NCBI GenBank assembly: GCA_028641055.1
Contig: CM054060.1
Location: 210,328,445 to 210,392,444 of the forward strand
Source: Alopecurus myosuroides
Lineage: Eukaryota; Streptophyta; Magnoliopsida; Poales; Poaceae
Direction: 5' to 3'
Length of the DNA: 64,000 nt
The position numbers were made by a program, and so were the translations under genes. This document shows, one piece after another, positions 22,771 to 32,640 of this stretch. The first letter of the stretch is position 1; each line of letters opens with the position of its first letter. The notes beneath the pieces are model-generated. The model saw nothing but the letters and a program-made list of their open reading frames with translations, ran no database searches and was not told the origin of the DNA.

Positions 22771-22831
22771 GCAGTGGCAGCGCGCAGTTTGCGCTAGCGC
22801 TTGGTCGTGGGTTCGAGTCCCCGCCGCGCCA
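22771..22831 (+). other. tRNA-like segment with exact B-box in LTR
   Basis: GCAGTGGCAGCGCG resembles a tRNA D-arm/A-box. It is followed 25 nt later by GGTTCGAGTCC (22810-22820), an exact pol III B-box, and by CCGCCGCGCC, which resembles an acceptor strand. The 5' acceptor strand does not pair well and the segment is shorter than a tRNA, so this is not an intact tRNA gene. The same segment is in the 3' LTR (28591-28651). Confidence 0.4.
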
Positions 22832-22999
22832 ATTCTTTTGGGAATTTTCCCTGCGCCAGTGGCCCACCAGTCAGCCACCCTGGTGGCCACGCAAGCCCAC
22901 AGTGCCCTGGCCCCCCGGCAGTCACTAGGGTAGGGTACCGTGCGGTGTAAAATGATTTAAACAGTTTCTGTTTTAAAACCAGCCCCTTAAAAATTGCAG

Positions 23000-23800
23000 A
23001 ATGGTCCCTAGTTTTAAATTGCTTATAACTTTTATTTTATAAATCTAAAAAATGAAAATAAAATATGTGTGCTGATCTAAATCAAATTATCTACCCATTG
23101 GTACCATTTGTTTTCTGTTTTGAATTTTCAAAATGCAATTTAAATTCGAATTCAAATAATTCAAATGCAATTTTCTAAATTCCATAACTAATTCATCCTT
23201 AATCCAAATAATGCAAATAAAATATGTTTTCCATAACATTTCAAACCATCTTTTCAAATATAAATTTTGTTTGCTGTTTTGAATATTTAAATTGCTGAAA
23301 ACAACTATTTCTTGTTTATTGCATTTAAAATTGCCAAAATAATAACTTGCTCATTTTAAATCCAATTTCAACAAATAAAATATGTTTTCCATGCAAAATT
23401 AAACCCCCTTTTCAAATATAAAATTTGTTTCATGTTTTGAATAATTAAAATTGGTTAAATGATTTAAACCTTGTTTAAATCATTTAATATTATTAAAATC
23501 ATAACTTGGTCAAATTAAGTTATTTTTGAAACTATAAAATATGTTTTACAACCCTAAAAGTATGAGCTTTTCAAATATGAACCTCACTTAATGTTTTGAA
23601 AAAATAAAATTCAAATAAGTTCATGTTTGAATTAAATTCATTTAATTCTTGCTTAAACTTGTTTAATTCCTAAATAATTTATTTGAAATCCTTTTTCAAC
23701 AAGTGAAACATGTATTCCAACTAAAATCTTGTTTTCTTTTCAATTATGAACTTTGTTATCTATTTTGAACAATTTAAAGTGGTGAAAACAACAAATTCTT
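23000..23800 (+). repeat. Phased ~159-bp degenerate repeat array inside LTR
   Basis: The anchor AAATATG (last copy AAACATG) starts at 23061, 23220, 23378, 23537 and 23706, giving spacings of 159, 158, 159 and 169. Each anchor is followed by a TTTTCAAATAT-type and a TGTTTTGAA-type block at similar offsets. The array recurs in the 3' LTR (about 28820-29625). The equivalent region of the third Tekay LTR has four anchors (34959-35447), and that of Tekay-1 has three (124-452, 9247-9576). Confidence 0.7.
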
Positions 23801-24158
23801 GTGTAACACCTTTAAGAAACCAAAATTTCTTAACTTAATAACCAAATTTCTAAACTTGGTAAACCTTATTTCTATTTGATTCTATTGTTGTTATTTTGCT
23901 GTTTTCCTCATCCATGAATCTTGCTAATTCACTTACACAATTTGATTAGTTGTAAAACAATTAATTCAACCATAATTCATGGGCTTTCCATATGCAATCC
24001 AAATTGCATGTGGGTCCATTTAATCATGTTGTTACCATGTCAACTAGTTTATTTTGTTGCATCAATTAATTTGACATGCATCATCCCATGTTTGTGCACT
24101 ATGTCATGTTATTGATTGTTTATCTTTCTGCATTGTTTGTTTGCTTCTTCTCGGATAC

Positions 24159-25529
24159 ACGACGACGTTGAGACCGACGATACTTACGACACCCCTTCTA
24201 AGGAGTTAGCTCAGTACCAGGCTACTGGGTTTGCAGGCAAGTATTCACTCACATGAACCATCGTGTTCCTTTCAACATTGGATACCGATACTTTTCCGTT
24301 GTCTATTCTGCTAGCCCTATGATTAGTTGATTCTGTTACGAACTTATCACATGCTACCCTGAACCCTGATACTGCCCCACCTCCACACCTATAACCATTG
24401 TTTGAGCCCGTGTCTTACTAGCATGCTTAGGTTGTTTTGCTCGAGTCTTTTACCCGTTACTTTCTGTTACTATTTCATTATGTTCTGGGGGCTCGATGTT
24501 TAATCAATCAATCATGCTAATGTTATTATCAATAATAAATTTGATTATAAGGCACCGGCAGGAGGCCCTTTGTGGTTTTGAGGCCTGCTAGTGTCGACCC
24601 TAATAGGAAAAGGGTCTTGTCTACTGATCCATGATGAGCGCACTACCCGCATGTGGGAAGCGAGTATGGGCGCCCCCCTCAATTGGCTCGATTCGCATCT
24701 CGTCCAAATCGCCTCATTTAGTTCGGGTTTTCCATTTGCTGCATGCATGATCTTGCGAGCCCTTGGTACCCGGGTGGAACTTTCGTAGTCGGCATATAGG
24801 GGGACACGTTCTTAGAGTGCTATGAGGGTCCATTTTCTTCTGGGCTCGATTAGCCGTGCGCCCAAGGTGCTTTGGGCTTGATGCGAAGAAGACTTGAGTT
24901 GTGTTGAGTGCCCCGCTTGGTGGGAGGCATCCCATCTGGCGGGTTATTCATACGTGTACAGCCAAATTGGTGCAACCCTGCAGGGATAAATCTTCTCGAG
25001 AAGCCGTGTTTTCCGCGGTGATGGATTACTTGGTGAAAGTACTGGCTAACAAGTACTCAGGACAACTTAAACCTAATGATTAACAACCTTACACCCAATG
25101 AATAACCACTTGACTAGTAATAGGCCTATTGACACAATAATATGAACCATCATTAATTCAACTGTGTGAGTTATCCTCGGATTGCTTCTTTGGATAAGGG
25201 GCGAGATCCAGGATGGGTTTGTTTGAGGTTAGTTGATAGGTTGGTTACGATACACGATCTTATCTCCTTTCTGATAGCCGGAAGTGGTATTAACTCTGTA
25301 GTTGGTTAGAGCAGCCAGTTGCAGCATCTTTTATATCCCCTTCCTTCCGTTGAACCCAAAGCATCTGTGCTTGGTGTTGACGGGTTACACTTTGGTGAAC
25401 TGTGAGTCTTGCTTGCCAGTACGTTTATGTACTGACCCCTTTGGGGCTGTGGTTTCCGCAGACGACGTTTCCGAGGATCCCCGTGGTGGCTACTACGTGG
25501 AGTATGACGACGAGACTGCTGACGAGTAG
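24159..25529 (+). CDS. Putative two-exon acidic micro-gene in Tekay-2 5' LTR
   Basis: Block A (24159-24236, 78 nt) reads as an acidic peptide starting DDVETDDTYDTPSKE and ends CAG|GCAAGT, a GC-type 5' splice site. The spacer is 1225 nt. It ends with a branch-like TACTGAC (25430-25436), and TTTCCGCAG at 25461. Block B (25462-25529, 68 nt) continues in the same frame through GGYYVEYDD to TAG. Joining across the spacer keeps the frame exactly. The two other LTR lineages show the same blocks, with length changes of 3 or 6 nt in block B. In this lineage the base before block A makes ATAC instead of the TTAG/ATAG acceptor seen in the others, so the upstream exon, if any, is unclear. No known domain was recognised; expression is unproven. 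Confidence 0.5.
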
Positions 25530-26002
25530 ATAGCGGACCCGGGCAGGATCCGAGACTTCGTGGATGGGCTCCGTCTTTTCGTTTCCGGCCTCTTAGGCCT
25601 ATTTGGTTCTTGTCTGTACTCAGACATGTTGAATGCTTCCGCTGTGATGTAATGATGTATTGTTGGGGCATGTGCCCCCCTGAATGATTGTATTTGCTAT
25701 CTCTGCTCTAATGAGAGCTATTTGCAACTTATTTCAATCTTTTGTGTCGTAGAGATCTGTTGTGATATCACTTGTTCCAATGCCGTTGACGTACCATGTG
25801 TGTATGTTTTGAAGTACGTCAACGGAAGTATCTGGATTTCTACGGGATGGTTTGCGCAGACGATGAATAGTAAGAGAATGGTTGTCACACGTTTACGTGT
25901 TGGCCTGCTCATATTGAGATGCGGGTGCCGGTATGCCCCGTAAGCCATTTATCTACTGTTTAACGGACTGTGAGTATCCCCTAGAAGTCCGGGTGCGACA
26001 AA

Positions 26003-26014
26003 TGGTATCAGAGC
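26003..26014 (+). other. Primer-binding site of Tekay-2
   Basis: TGGTATCAGAGC, identical to the Tekay-1 site, two bases after the 5' LTR end at 26000. It shows initiator tRNA-Met priming and the plus orientation. Confidence 0.93.
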
Positions 26015-26312
26015 TTGTCTGCCTGTAGGATCCCTTTTTACTGGTCGCAGTTGAGTCTAGAAACTATTTTGTAGCTATATAGGAAAAAAAATGAAACGTG
26101 AGAGTAGGAATTCTGTTCTTTTTCTTCTTTCCCCACCCACCCTCCCTTTTCTGGTAAGGAAGTGCAACGTTGTTTTTCTCCTCTCATCTAAACTTTCAAG
26201 TTAGGATTTCACGTGTTTTGGGTTCTCCGTAGTACCTCAGGTTTTTGGTCTCGTTTTTCCCGATGTTGCTTCAATATCATGTTCTCTCAAAAACCTTTCG
26301 TCCATTGAAACC

Positions 26313-26894
26313 TTGTTGTTGTTTTCCACTTCAATTCTTCTACTGGCGTCTAATCAAAGTTTCCCCGTTCATCTGCTAAACTCTATTCCAGCTAAAGTGT
26401 TGTTTGATACCGGAGCATCACATTCTTTGGTGTCAAAGATCTTTGCCACAACAAACAACCTAATTGTGGTTCCACTAAGCAATCAAATCAATATTCACTC
26501 CTCGGGATCTCAAATGTGGACTTCCAAGTTCAGTCACAGAAATCAAATTCTAATTAAAGGCCACATATTCCTTGCTTCTCTCATACTACTTGGAAATTCT
26601 GACATTGATGTCATTCTTGGTATTGGTTTGATGTCAATAACTCTGTTCCACCATTCTAGCCAGATAATCTATTCTCCAAATGAATCAAGTTCTATCCAGC
26701 TATACACCCTCGATACAAAAACCTCGCCCTTTAATTGAAAATGTTCCGGTGGTTTGCAAATTCCCTGATGTCTATCCAAGGTGCACGATGTGTTTCACGT
26801 GTCACAGCTCAAGAGGATCTTCGCAAGAAGTATCCGGACCTTTTCTCTTCTCAGTAGGAATCTCGGGGCGCGATTCCTTCAAGGGGGGGCGTTT
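26313..26894 (+). pseudogene. Remnant of gag-pol: protease plus C-terminal scraps
   Basis: The open stretch 26313-26738 encodes a retropepsin-like region with FDTGASHS and VILGIG, close to the Tekay-1 protease in layout. Just after the protease-RT linker (near 26780) the sequence jumps to the short block before the chromodomain (GTGCACGATGTGTTTCACG, residues VHDVFHV) and then to the final codons of pol (about 26825-26857). Gag, RT, RNase H and the integrase core are all missing. Two internal deletions explain this. The element cannot encode its own replication proteins. A purine tract (26873-26894) follows. Confidence 0.85.
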
Positions 26895-27862
26895 TGTAAC
26901 ATCCCAAGTCTGAAAAATAGCCATTAGAATGTTTGCTCTCTGTTATTTTATGTTTTGCATCATGGCATCATGTTCATTGCATTTGTTTTGCTTGTTTTCC
27001 TTTGTTTCCTTTGTTTTCTATTTGAATTTCAAACCAAAATTCAAACCTTTTGTTTCATCCTTGTGATGTTACAATTTCCAAAATGTTATTTCAAATAAAA
27101 ACAACCGATTGTTTCCATTAATCTATAAGGTCCAACTATTTAAATTTGTGGCTTCTAATCTTTCACTTGTTTAAAATGTTAACTAAAAGGTTATTCAAAT
27201 CCAATTGCATTGTACAAACAGCACCCATTTGGAAAATTATGAAAATTACCAAAACAATCTAATCTTTTGTTTCCATTTATTCCATGTTTGATCAACTAAT
27301 AAAATGGTGGCTTTATTTCAATTAAACAATTCTAAATTGCATTTCCAAACTCAAATTCAAATCAAATCACCAAACAGCACCCCAATTTGAAATTATAAAA
27401 ACAACCAAAACAAAGGTGCTCATTTGTTTCCAATTAGAATCATATGATCACCCTAATTAATTTCTTGTCTTAAATATTTCAATCAATATCCAAATTAACT
27501 CAAATTTGAAACCTATCCAAACAGCACCAAAAATACAAATGTTTTTGAATTCCAAACTTGGCTTTTGGTTGTGTTTGACCTAAATAGGCTACCCAAATTT
27601 TTCTGGAATTTTTGCAAACCCCAAAAGCATCATTTTCTTCCAAGTTCATTTGCTGCAAAAAAAAATAATAAAACAAAACAAAAAGGGAAAAAGAAACACA
27701 CCGCGCGCGCAGCAACTAGCCTACCCAGCCCAGCCCACTACGCGCAGCGGCCCGCGTACCCCTTCGCCCCCTCCCTTTTCTTCTTCAGCTGTACGGTTGC
27801 CCATCCAATGGTGCCACGGCGGCAACTGTAACGCGCCGACGGCCGCGCGCAGCTCCGCAGGG

Positions 27863-27870
27863 CTATAAGA
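27863..27870 (+). promoter_or_regulatory. Candidate LTR TATA box
   Basis: CTATAAGA lies about 970 bp into the LTR at the start of a GC-rich island and about 160 bp upstream of an ATG that opens a 114-codon frame (28023). Spacing and context fit a core promoter, but no transcript evidence is available. Confidence 0.45.
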
Positions 27871-28022
27871 GCAGCCTAGGCCTCCCCCGAGCAACCCTAG
27901 CTAGCCCTACTCCCTCCTCCTTCGGGATCGCCGCCAATTCCTCTCCCTCACGGCCTTTCCCCTCTCTGAACTCCGCCCCCGAAAAACCCACCTCTGAACC
28001 CCTCCGGCGATCGCCGTCTCCG

Positions 28023-28367
28023 GTGCCTCGCGGTGTATTCTGCTCGCGGGAATCGAGTCTCCGTCTTCTGCTCGTCCACATCGACCACTGCACGACACCA
28101 TCGAGCATCTCCTTCCACGCCGCCATCCACGTCTCTGTCCGCGGCGTCCACCTCACCGGCGCTCCGATTACTGAATCCGAGGTGAACACCGTCGCTGCGG
28201 CCCTCCTTCCTCCTGGCTGTCCACGGGAACCGCCCCACCGTACCTTCCTCGAGCTGGTGGACTCTTTCATGGAGCTCGAGGTGGCTTGGATCGACGACGC
28301 CGTCCTCGCCGCTGCCGGCGACGACCACCTCCACACCGAGCCTCTGCTCGACTACGCACGGTGGTGA
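28023..28367 (+). CDS. Hypothetical 114-aa ORF in the LTR GC island
   Basis: An open frame downstream of a TATA-like box. The C-terminal third is acidic and hydrophobic (a stretch beginning ELVDSFMELEVAW) and ends LDYARW. The last codons overlap GGTGGTGAGCTC, a plausible 5' splice site, so this could be a first exon rather than a whole gene. The 5' LTR copy is interrupted by the dimer insertion at codon 51. No family was recognised. The antisense frames here are equally long, so GC composition alone could explain it. Confidence 0.25.
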   Translation: MPRGVFCSRESSLRLLLVHIDHCTTPSSISFHAAIHVSVRGVHLTGAPITESEVNTVAAALLPPGCPREPPHRTFLELVDSFMELEVAWIDDAVLAAAGDDHLHTEPLLDYARW

Positions 28368-29983
28368 GCTCACCTTCTCCTCCTCTCTCTCCCTCCGTTG
28401 CATCCAGCACACGCTGCGCCACCAGATCCAGCACTCCGTCGCTTCCAGCACACGCACAGCGCCACCGCTCGCCCCCGGCAGCGATACCTGACGAAAGTTC
28501 AGAGTTGCGCTTCAGTTAAATTCAGTTAACACATGGATCTGAAGGTTATCCTCACCGCGTCGCTAACTCTGTCAAAACTGAATTTCCACCGCAGTGGCAG
28601 CGCGCAGTTTGCGCTAGCGCTTGGTCGTGGGTTCGAGTCCCCGCCGCGCCAATTCTTTTGGGAATTTTCCCTGCGCCAGTGGCCCACCAGTCAGCCACCC
28701 TGGTGGCCACGCAAGCCCACAGTGCCCTGGCCCCCCCCGGCAGTCACTAGGGTAGGGTACCGTGCGGTGTAAAATGATTTAAACAGTTTCTGTTTTAAAA
28801 CCAGCCCCTTAAAAAATTGCAGAATGGTCCCTAGTTTTAAATTGCTTATAACTTTTATTTTATAAATCTAAAAAATGAAAATAAAATATGTGTGCTGATC
28901 TAAATCAAATTATCTACCCATTGGTACCATTTGTTTTCTGTTTTGAATTTTCAAAATGCAATTTAAATTTGAATTCAAATAATTCAAATGCAATTTTCTA
29001 AATTCCATAACTAATTCATCCTTAATCCAAATAATGAAAATAAAATATGTTTTCCATACCATTTCAAACCATCTTTTCAAATATAAATTTTGTTTTATGT
29101 TTTGAATATTTTAAATTGCTGAAAACAACTATTTCCTGTTTATTGCATTTAAAATTGCCAAAATAATAACTTGCTCATTTTAAATCCAATTTCAACAAAT
29201 AAAATATGTTTTCCATGCAAAATTAAACCCCCTTTTCAAATATAAAATTTGTTTCATGTTTTGAATAATTAAAATTGGTTAAATGATTTAAACCTTGTTT
29301 AAATCATTTAATATTATTAAAATCATAACTTGGTCAAATTAAGTTATTTTTTAAACTATAAAATATGTTTTCCAACCCTAAAAGTATGAGCTTTTCAAAT
29401 ATGAACCTCACTTACTATTTTGAAAAAATAAAAATTCAAATAAGTTCATGTTTGAATTAAATTCATTTAATTCTTGCTTAAACTTGTTTAATTCCTAAAT
29501 AATTTATTTGAAATCCTTTTTCAACAAGTGAAACATGTATTCCAACTAAAATCTTGTTTTCTTTTCAATTATGAACTTTGTTATCTATTTTGAACAATTT
29601 AAAGTGGTGAAAACAACAAATTCTTGTGTAACACCTTTAAGAAACCAAAATTTCTTAACTTAATAACCAAATTTCTAAACTTGGTAAACCTTATTTCTAT
29701 TTGATTCTATTGTTGTTATTTTGCTGTTTTCCTCATCCATGAATCATGCTAATTCACTTACACAATTTGATTAGTTGTAAAACAATTAATTCAACCATAA
29801 TTCATGGGCTTTCCATATGCAATCCAAATTGCATGTGGGTCCATTTAATCATGTTGTTACCATGTCAACTAGTTTATTTTGTTGAATCAATTAATTTGAC
29901 ATGCATCATCCCATGTTTGTGCACTATGTCATGTTATTGACTGTTTATCTTTCTGCATTGTTTGTTTGCTTCTTCTCGGATAC

Positions 29984-31355
29984 ACGATGACGTTGAGACC
30001 GACGATACTTACGACACCCCTTCTAAGGAGTTAGCTCAGTACCAGGCTACTGGGTTTGCAGGCAAGTATTCACTCACATGAACCATCGTGTTCCTTTCAA
30101 CATTGGATACCGATACTTTTCCGTTGTCTATTCTGCTAGCCCTATGATTAGTTGATTCTGTTACGAACCTATCACATGCTACCCTGAACCCTGATACTGC
30201 CCCACCTCCACACCTATAACCATTGTTTGAGCCCGTGTCTTACTAGCATGCTTAGGTTGTTTTGCTCGAGTCTTTTACCCGTTACTTTCTGTTACTATTT
30301 CATTATGTTCTGGGGGCTCGATGTTTAATCAATCAATCATGCTAATGTTATTATCAATAATAAATTTGATTATAAGGCACCGGCAGGAGGCCCTTTGTGG
30401 TTTTGAGGCCTGCTAGTGTCGACCCTAATAGGAAAAGGGTCTTGTCTACTGATCCATGATGAGCGCACTACCCGCATGTGGGAAGCGAGTATGGGCGCCC
30501 CCCTCAATTTGGCTCGATTCGCATCTCGTCCAAATCGCCTCATTTAGTTCGGGTTTTCCATTTGCTGCATGCATGATCTTGCGAGCCCTTGGTACCCGGG
30601 TGGAACTTTCGTAGTCGGCATATAGGGGGACACGTTCTTAGAGTGCTATGAGGGTCCATTTTCTTCTGGGCTCGATTAGCCGTGCGCCCAAGGTGCTTTG
30701 GGCTTGATGCGAAGAAGACTTGAGTTGTGTTGAGTGCCCCGCTTGGTGGGAGGCATCCCATCTGGCGGGTTATTCATACGTGTACAGCCAAATTGGTGCA
30801 ACCCTGCAGGGATAAATCTTCTCGAGAAGCCGTGTTTTCCGCGGTGATGGATTACTTGGTGAAAGTACTGGCTAACAAGTACTCAGGACAACTTAAACCT
30901 AATGATTAACAACCTTACACCCAATGAATAACCACTTGACTAGTAATAGGCCTATTGACACAATAATATGAACCATCATTAATTCAACTGTGTGAGTTAT
31001 CCTCGGATTGCTTCTTTGGATAAGGGGCGAGATCCAGGATGGGTTTGTTTGAGGTTAGTTGATAGGTTGGTTACGATACACGATCTTATCTCCTTTCTGA
31101 TAGCCGGAAGTGGTATTAACTCTGTAGTTGGTTAGAGCAGCCAGTTGCAACATCGTTTATATCCCCTTCCTTCCGTTGAACCCAAAGCATCTGTGCTTGG
31201 TGTTGACGGGTTACACTTTGGTGAACTGTGAGTCTTGCTTGCCAGTACGTTTATGTACTGACCCCTTTGGGGCTGTGGTTTCCGCAGACGACGTTTCCGA
31301 GGATCCCCGTGGTGGCTACTACGTGGAGTATGACGACGAGACTGTTGACGAGTAG
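29984..31355 (+). CDS. Putative two-exon acidic micro-gene in Tekay-2 3' LTR
   Basis: Same structure as 24159-25529, with block A 29984-30061, a 1226-nt spacer, and block B 31288-31355. Relative to the 5' LTR copy, block A has one synonymous change (GAC to GAT) and block B has one Ala-to-Val change before the terminal DE. The frame across the splice is kept. The spacer itself carries more changes, including a one-base insertion near 30509. Confidence 0.5.
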
Positions 31356-31826
31356 ATAGCGGACCCGGGCAGGATCCGAGACTTCGTGGATGGGCTCCGT
31401 CTTTTCGTTTCCGGCCTCTTAGGCCTATTTGGTTCTTGTCTGTACTCAGACATGTTGAATGCTTCCGCTGTGATGTAATGATGTATTGTTGGGGCATGTG
31501 CCCCCCTGAATGATTGTATTTGCTATCTCTGCTCTAATGAGAGCTATTTGCAACTTATTTCAATCTTTTGTGTCGAAGAGATATGTTGTGATATCACTTG
31601 TTCCAATGCCGTTGACGTACCATGTGTGTATGTTTTGAAGTACGTCAACGGAAGTATCTGGATTTCTACGGGATGGTTTGCGCAGACGATGAATAGTAAG
31701 AGAATGGTTGTCACACGTTTACGTGTTGGCCTGCTCATATTGAGATGCGGGTGCCGGTATGCCCCGTAAGCCATTTATCTACTGTTTAACGGACTGTGAG
31801 TATCCCCTAGAAGTCCGGGTGCGACA

Positions 31827-32260
31827 GCCACGATGGAGACGACTTTCGGCGTGTGACAGCAAGCGTGCGCTACGACATAGTGTATTTCTCCTAACAATGT
31901 ACTATCAGTTAGTGGACACCAGTATATATGGTGTCCATCCCCTCCTACACAAGGGTCGACACACGAGAGAGAGAATGCTGCTAGTATCCTCGAAGAGAGA
32001 GCAGTAGAGTGCTTATTCTTCCTCTAGCTCCTTGAGCTTCAGGAACACATTCTACTCGGTTACCACTGATATATATATATAGAGAGAGAGAGGCAGGAGT
32101 AGGGGTGTTACCTCCATACGAGGGCCCCGAACCTGGGTAGATTGTTGTGTTTGCACTGTAGTGAGCGCGTCAGCTAGGCATGCAATCCCTCCCCGGATAC
32201 CCACAGTGTCCATCAGCCCAAACTCAAGCCATCCTTTGGCATTTGTCTTTACCTCACTAC
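31827..32260 (+). repeat. Partial Tat-type LTR interrupted by Tekay-2
   Basis: The segment from about 31905 on resembles the 3' half of the Tat-type LTRs at 62015-62856 and 49068-49885: TATA region, GGCAGGAGTAGGGGTGTTACC, an ACCTGGGTAGAT block and the CATCCTTTGGCAT end. A TA/GA microsatellite lies at about 32069-32092. The 5' part of the LTR should lie beyond Tekay-2, outside the window. The canonical LTR end and primer site are not visible, so the LTR-internal junction has been lost. Confidence 0.7.
31913..31937 (+). promoter_or_regulatory. TATA box in the loop of a perfect inverted repeat (copy 1)
   Basis: TGGACACC, then AGTATATAT, then GGTGTCCA: an 8-bp perfect inverted repeat with a 9-nt loop holding the TATA box. 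Two other Tat-type LTRs in this window have the same arrangement with different arm sequences (49384-49410 and 62512-62534). Confidence 0.7.
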
Positions 32261-32261
32261 G

Positions 32262-32640
32262 GCAGCCGCGGAGCAAGAAGAGGAGTTCTATGAGGAAGAA
32301 TCCACGCGCTCCGCATGGGAGGGATTGCAAGTCAAGCCCTCCCACATAAAGCGGTTGATCAATACCTAGCAGATCCCGGCAGGGGTTGCGTGTTGAGTTC
32401 CCGAAGATGTCGTCTTCCTCGCTCACTTTGAGCGAGGATTTGGTCTTCCTCTTTCTGAGTTCATGGAGAACTTCTTTAAGAAGTTTGAACTCCAACCACA
32501 CCACCTTCCGGCTAATGCCATCACCACCCTCCCTTCATTTCTTTTTTCGAAGAGATATCTCGTCCTGTGGCCCACCATCAACATGTGGAGCAAATACTTC
32601 CAGTCCTCGAAACAAGTAATCCCGCATACGTAGAACCCGG
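32262..32640 (+). pseudogene. Remnant of a PF04195-type (putative gypsy transposon) N-terminal domain
   Basis: Translating from about 32262 gives an acidic lead-in. From 32406 the frame reads VVFLAHFERGFGLPLSEF, then ELQPHHLPANAITTLPSF and WPTINMWSKYF before a stop at about 32623. The HFERGFGLP and LQPHHLPAN motifs are hallmarks of the domain found at the N-terminus of Tat-lineage accessory/gag-like proteins in grasses. Two in-frame stops (near 32370 and 32394) and the missing start show that it is dead. It follows the Tat-type LTR piece and is the same kind of gene whose later exons are found at 49862-52038. Confidence 0.65.

Larger units (their letters stand above)
22353..26000 (+). repeat. 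5' LTR of Tekay-2 (3' portion; rest outside window)
   Basis: Matches 28173-31826. It ends GGGTGCGACA at 26000, directly before AA and the primer site. Contents in order are the end of a GC-rich open frame, a tRNA-like motif (about 22770-22830), a phased 159-bp repeat region (23000-23800), block A of the putative micro-gene (24159-24236), and block B (25462-25529). Confidence 0.92.
22353..31826 (+). mobile_element. Internally deleted Tekay-like element with 4.9-kb LTRs (element Tekay-2)
   Basis: A plus-strand element with 5' LTR 22353-26000 (its first about 1.28 kb lies left of the nested insertion), an internal part 26001-26894 and a complete 3' LTR 26895-31826 (4932 bp). The primer site, purine tract and LTR ends match Tekay-1, but the LTR body is clearly diverged. 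The internal part keeps only the leader, a broken protease and two tiny C-terminal pol scraps. With 0.9 kb between 4.9-kb LTRs it is an extreme deletion derivative. By eye the two LTRs differ by roughly 1%, so it is older than Tekay-1. The 3' flank is GCCAC. Confidence 0.9.
26895..31826 (+). repeat. 3' LTR of Tekay-2, complete, 4932 bp
   Basis: Starts TGTAACATCCC at 26895 and ends GGGTGCGACA at 31826. It has an AT-rich 5' part with a roughly 150-158-bp repeat spacing (27000-27560), a GC-rich island (27700-28770), the 159-bp array, and the micro-gene blocks near its end. It provides the uninterrupted version of the site where the dimer element inserted in the 5' LTR (28172/28173). Confidence 0.93.

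Noticed and set aside
22771..22831. An intact tRNA gene
   Set aside because: Only the D-arm and T-arm are recognisable, the acceptor strands do not pair, and the length is about 55-60 nt; kept as a tRNA-like motif only.
32069..32092. TA/GA dinucleotide run as a regulatory element
   Set aside because: A simple microsatellite inside an LTR remnant, with no sign of function.
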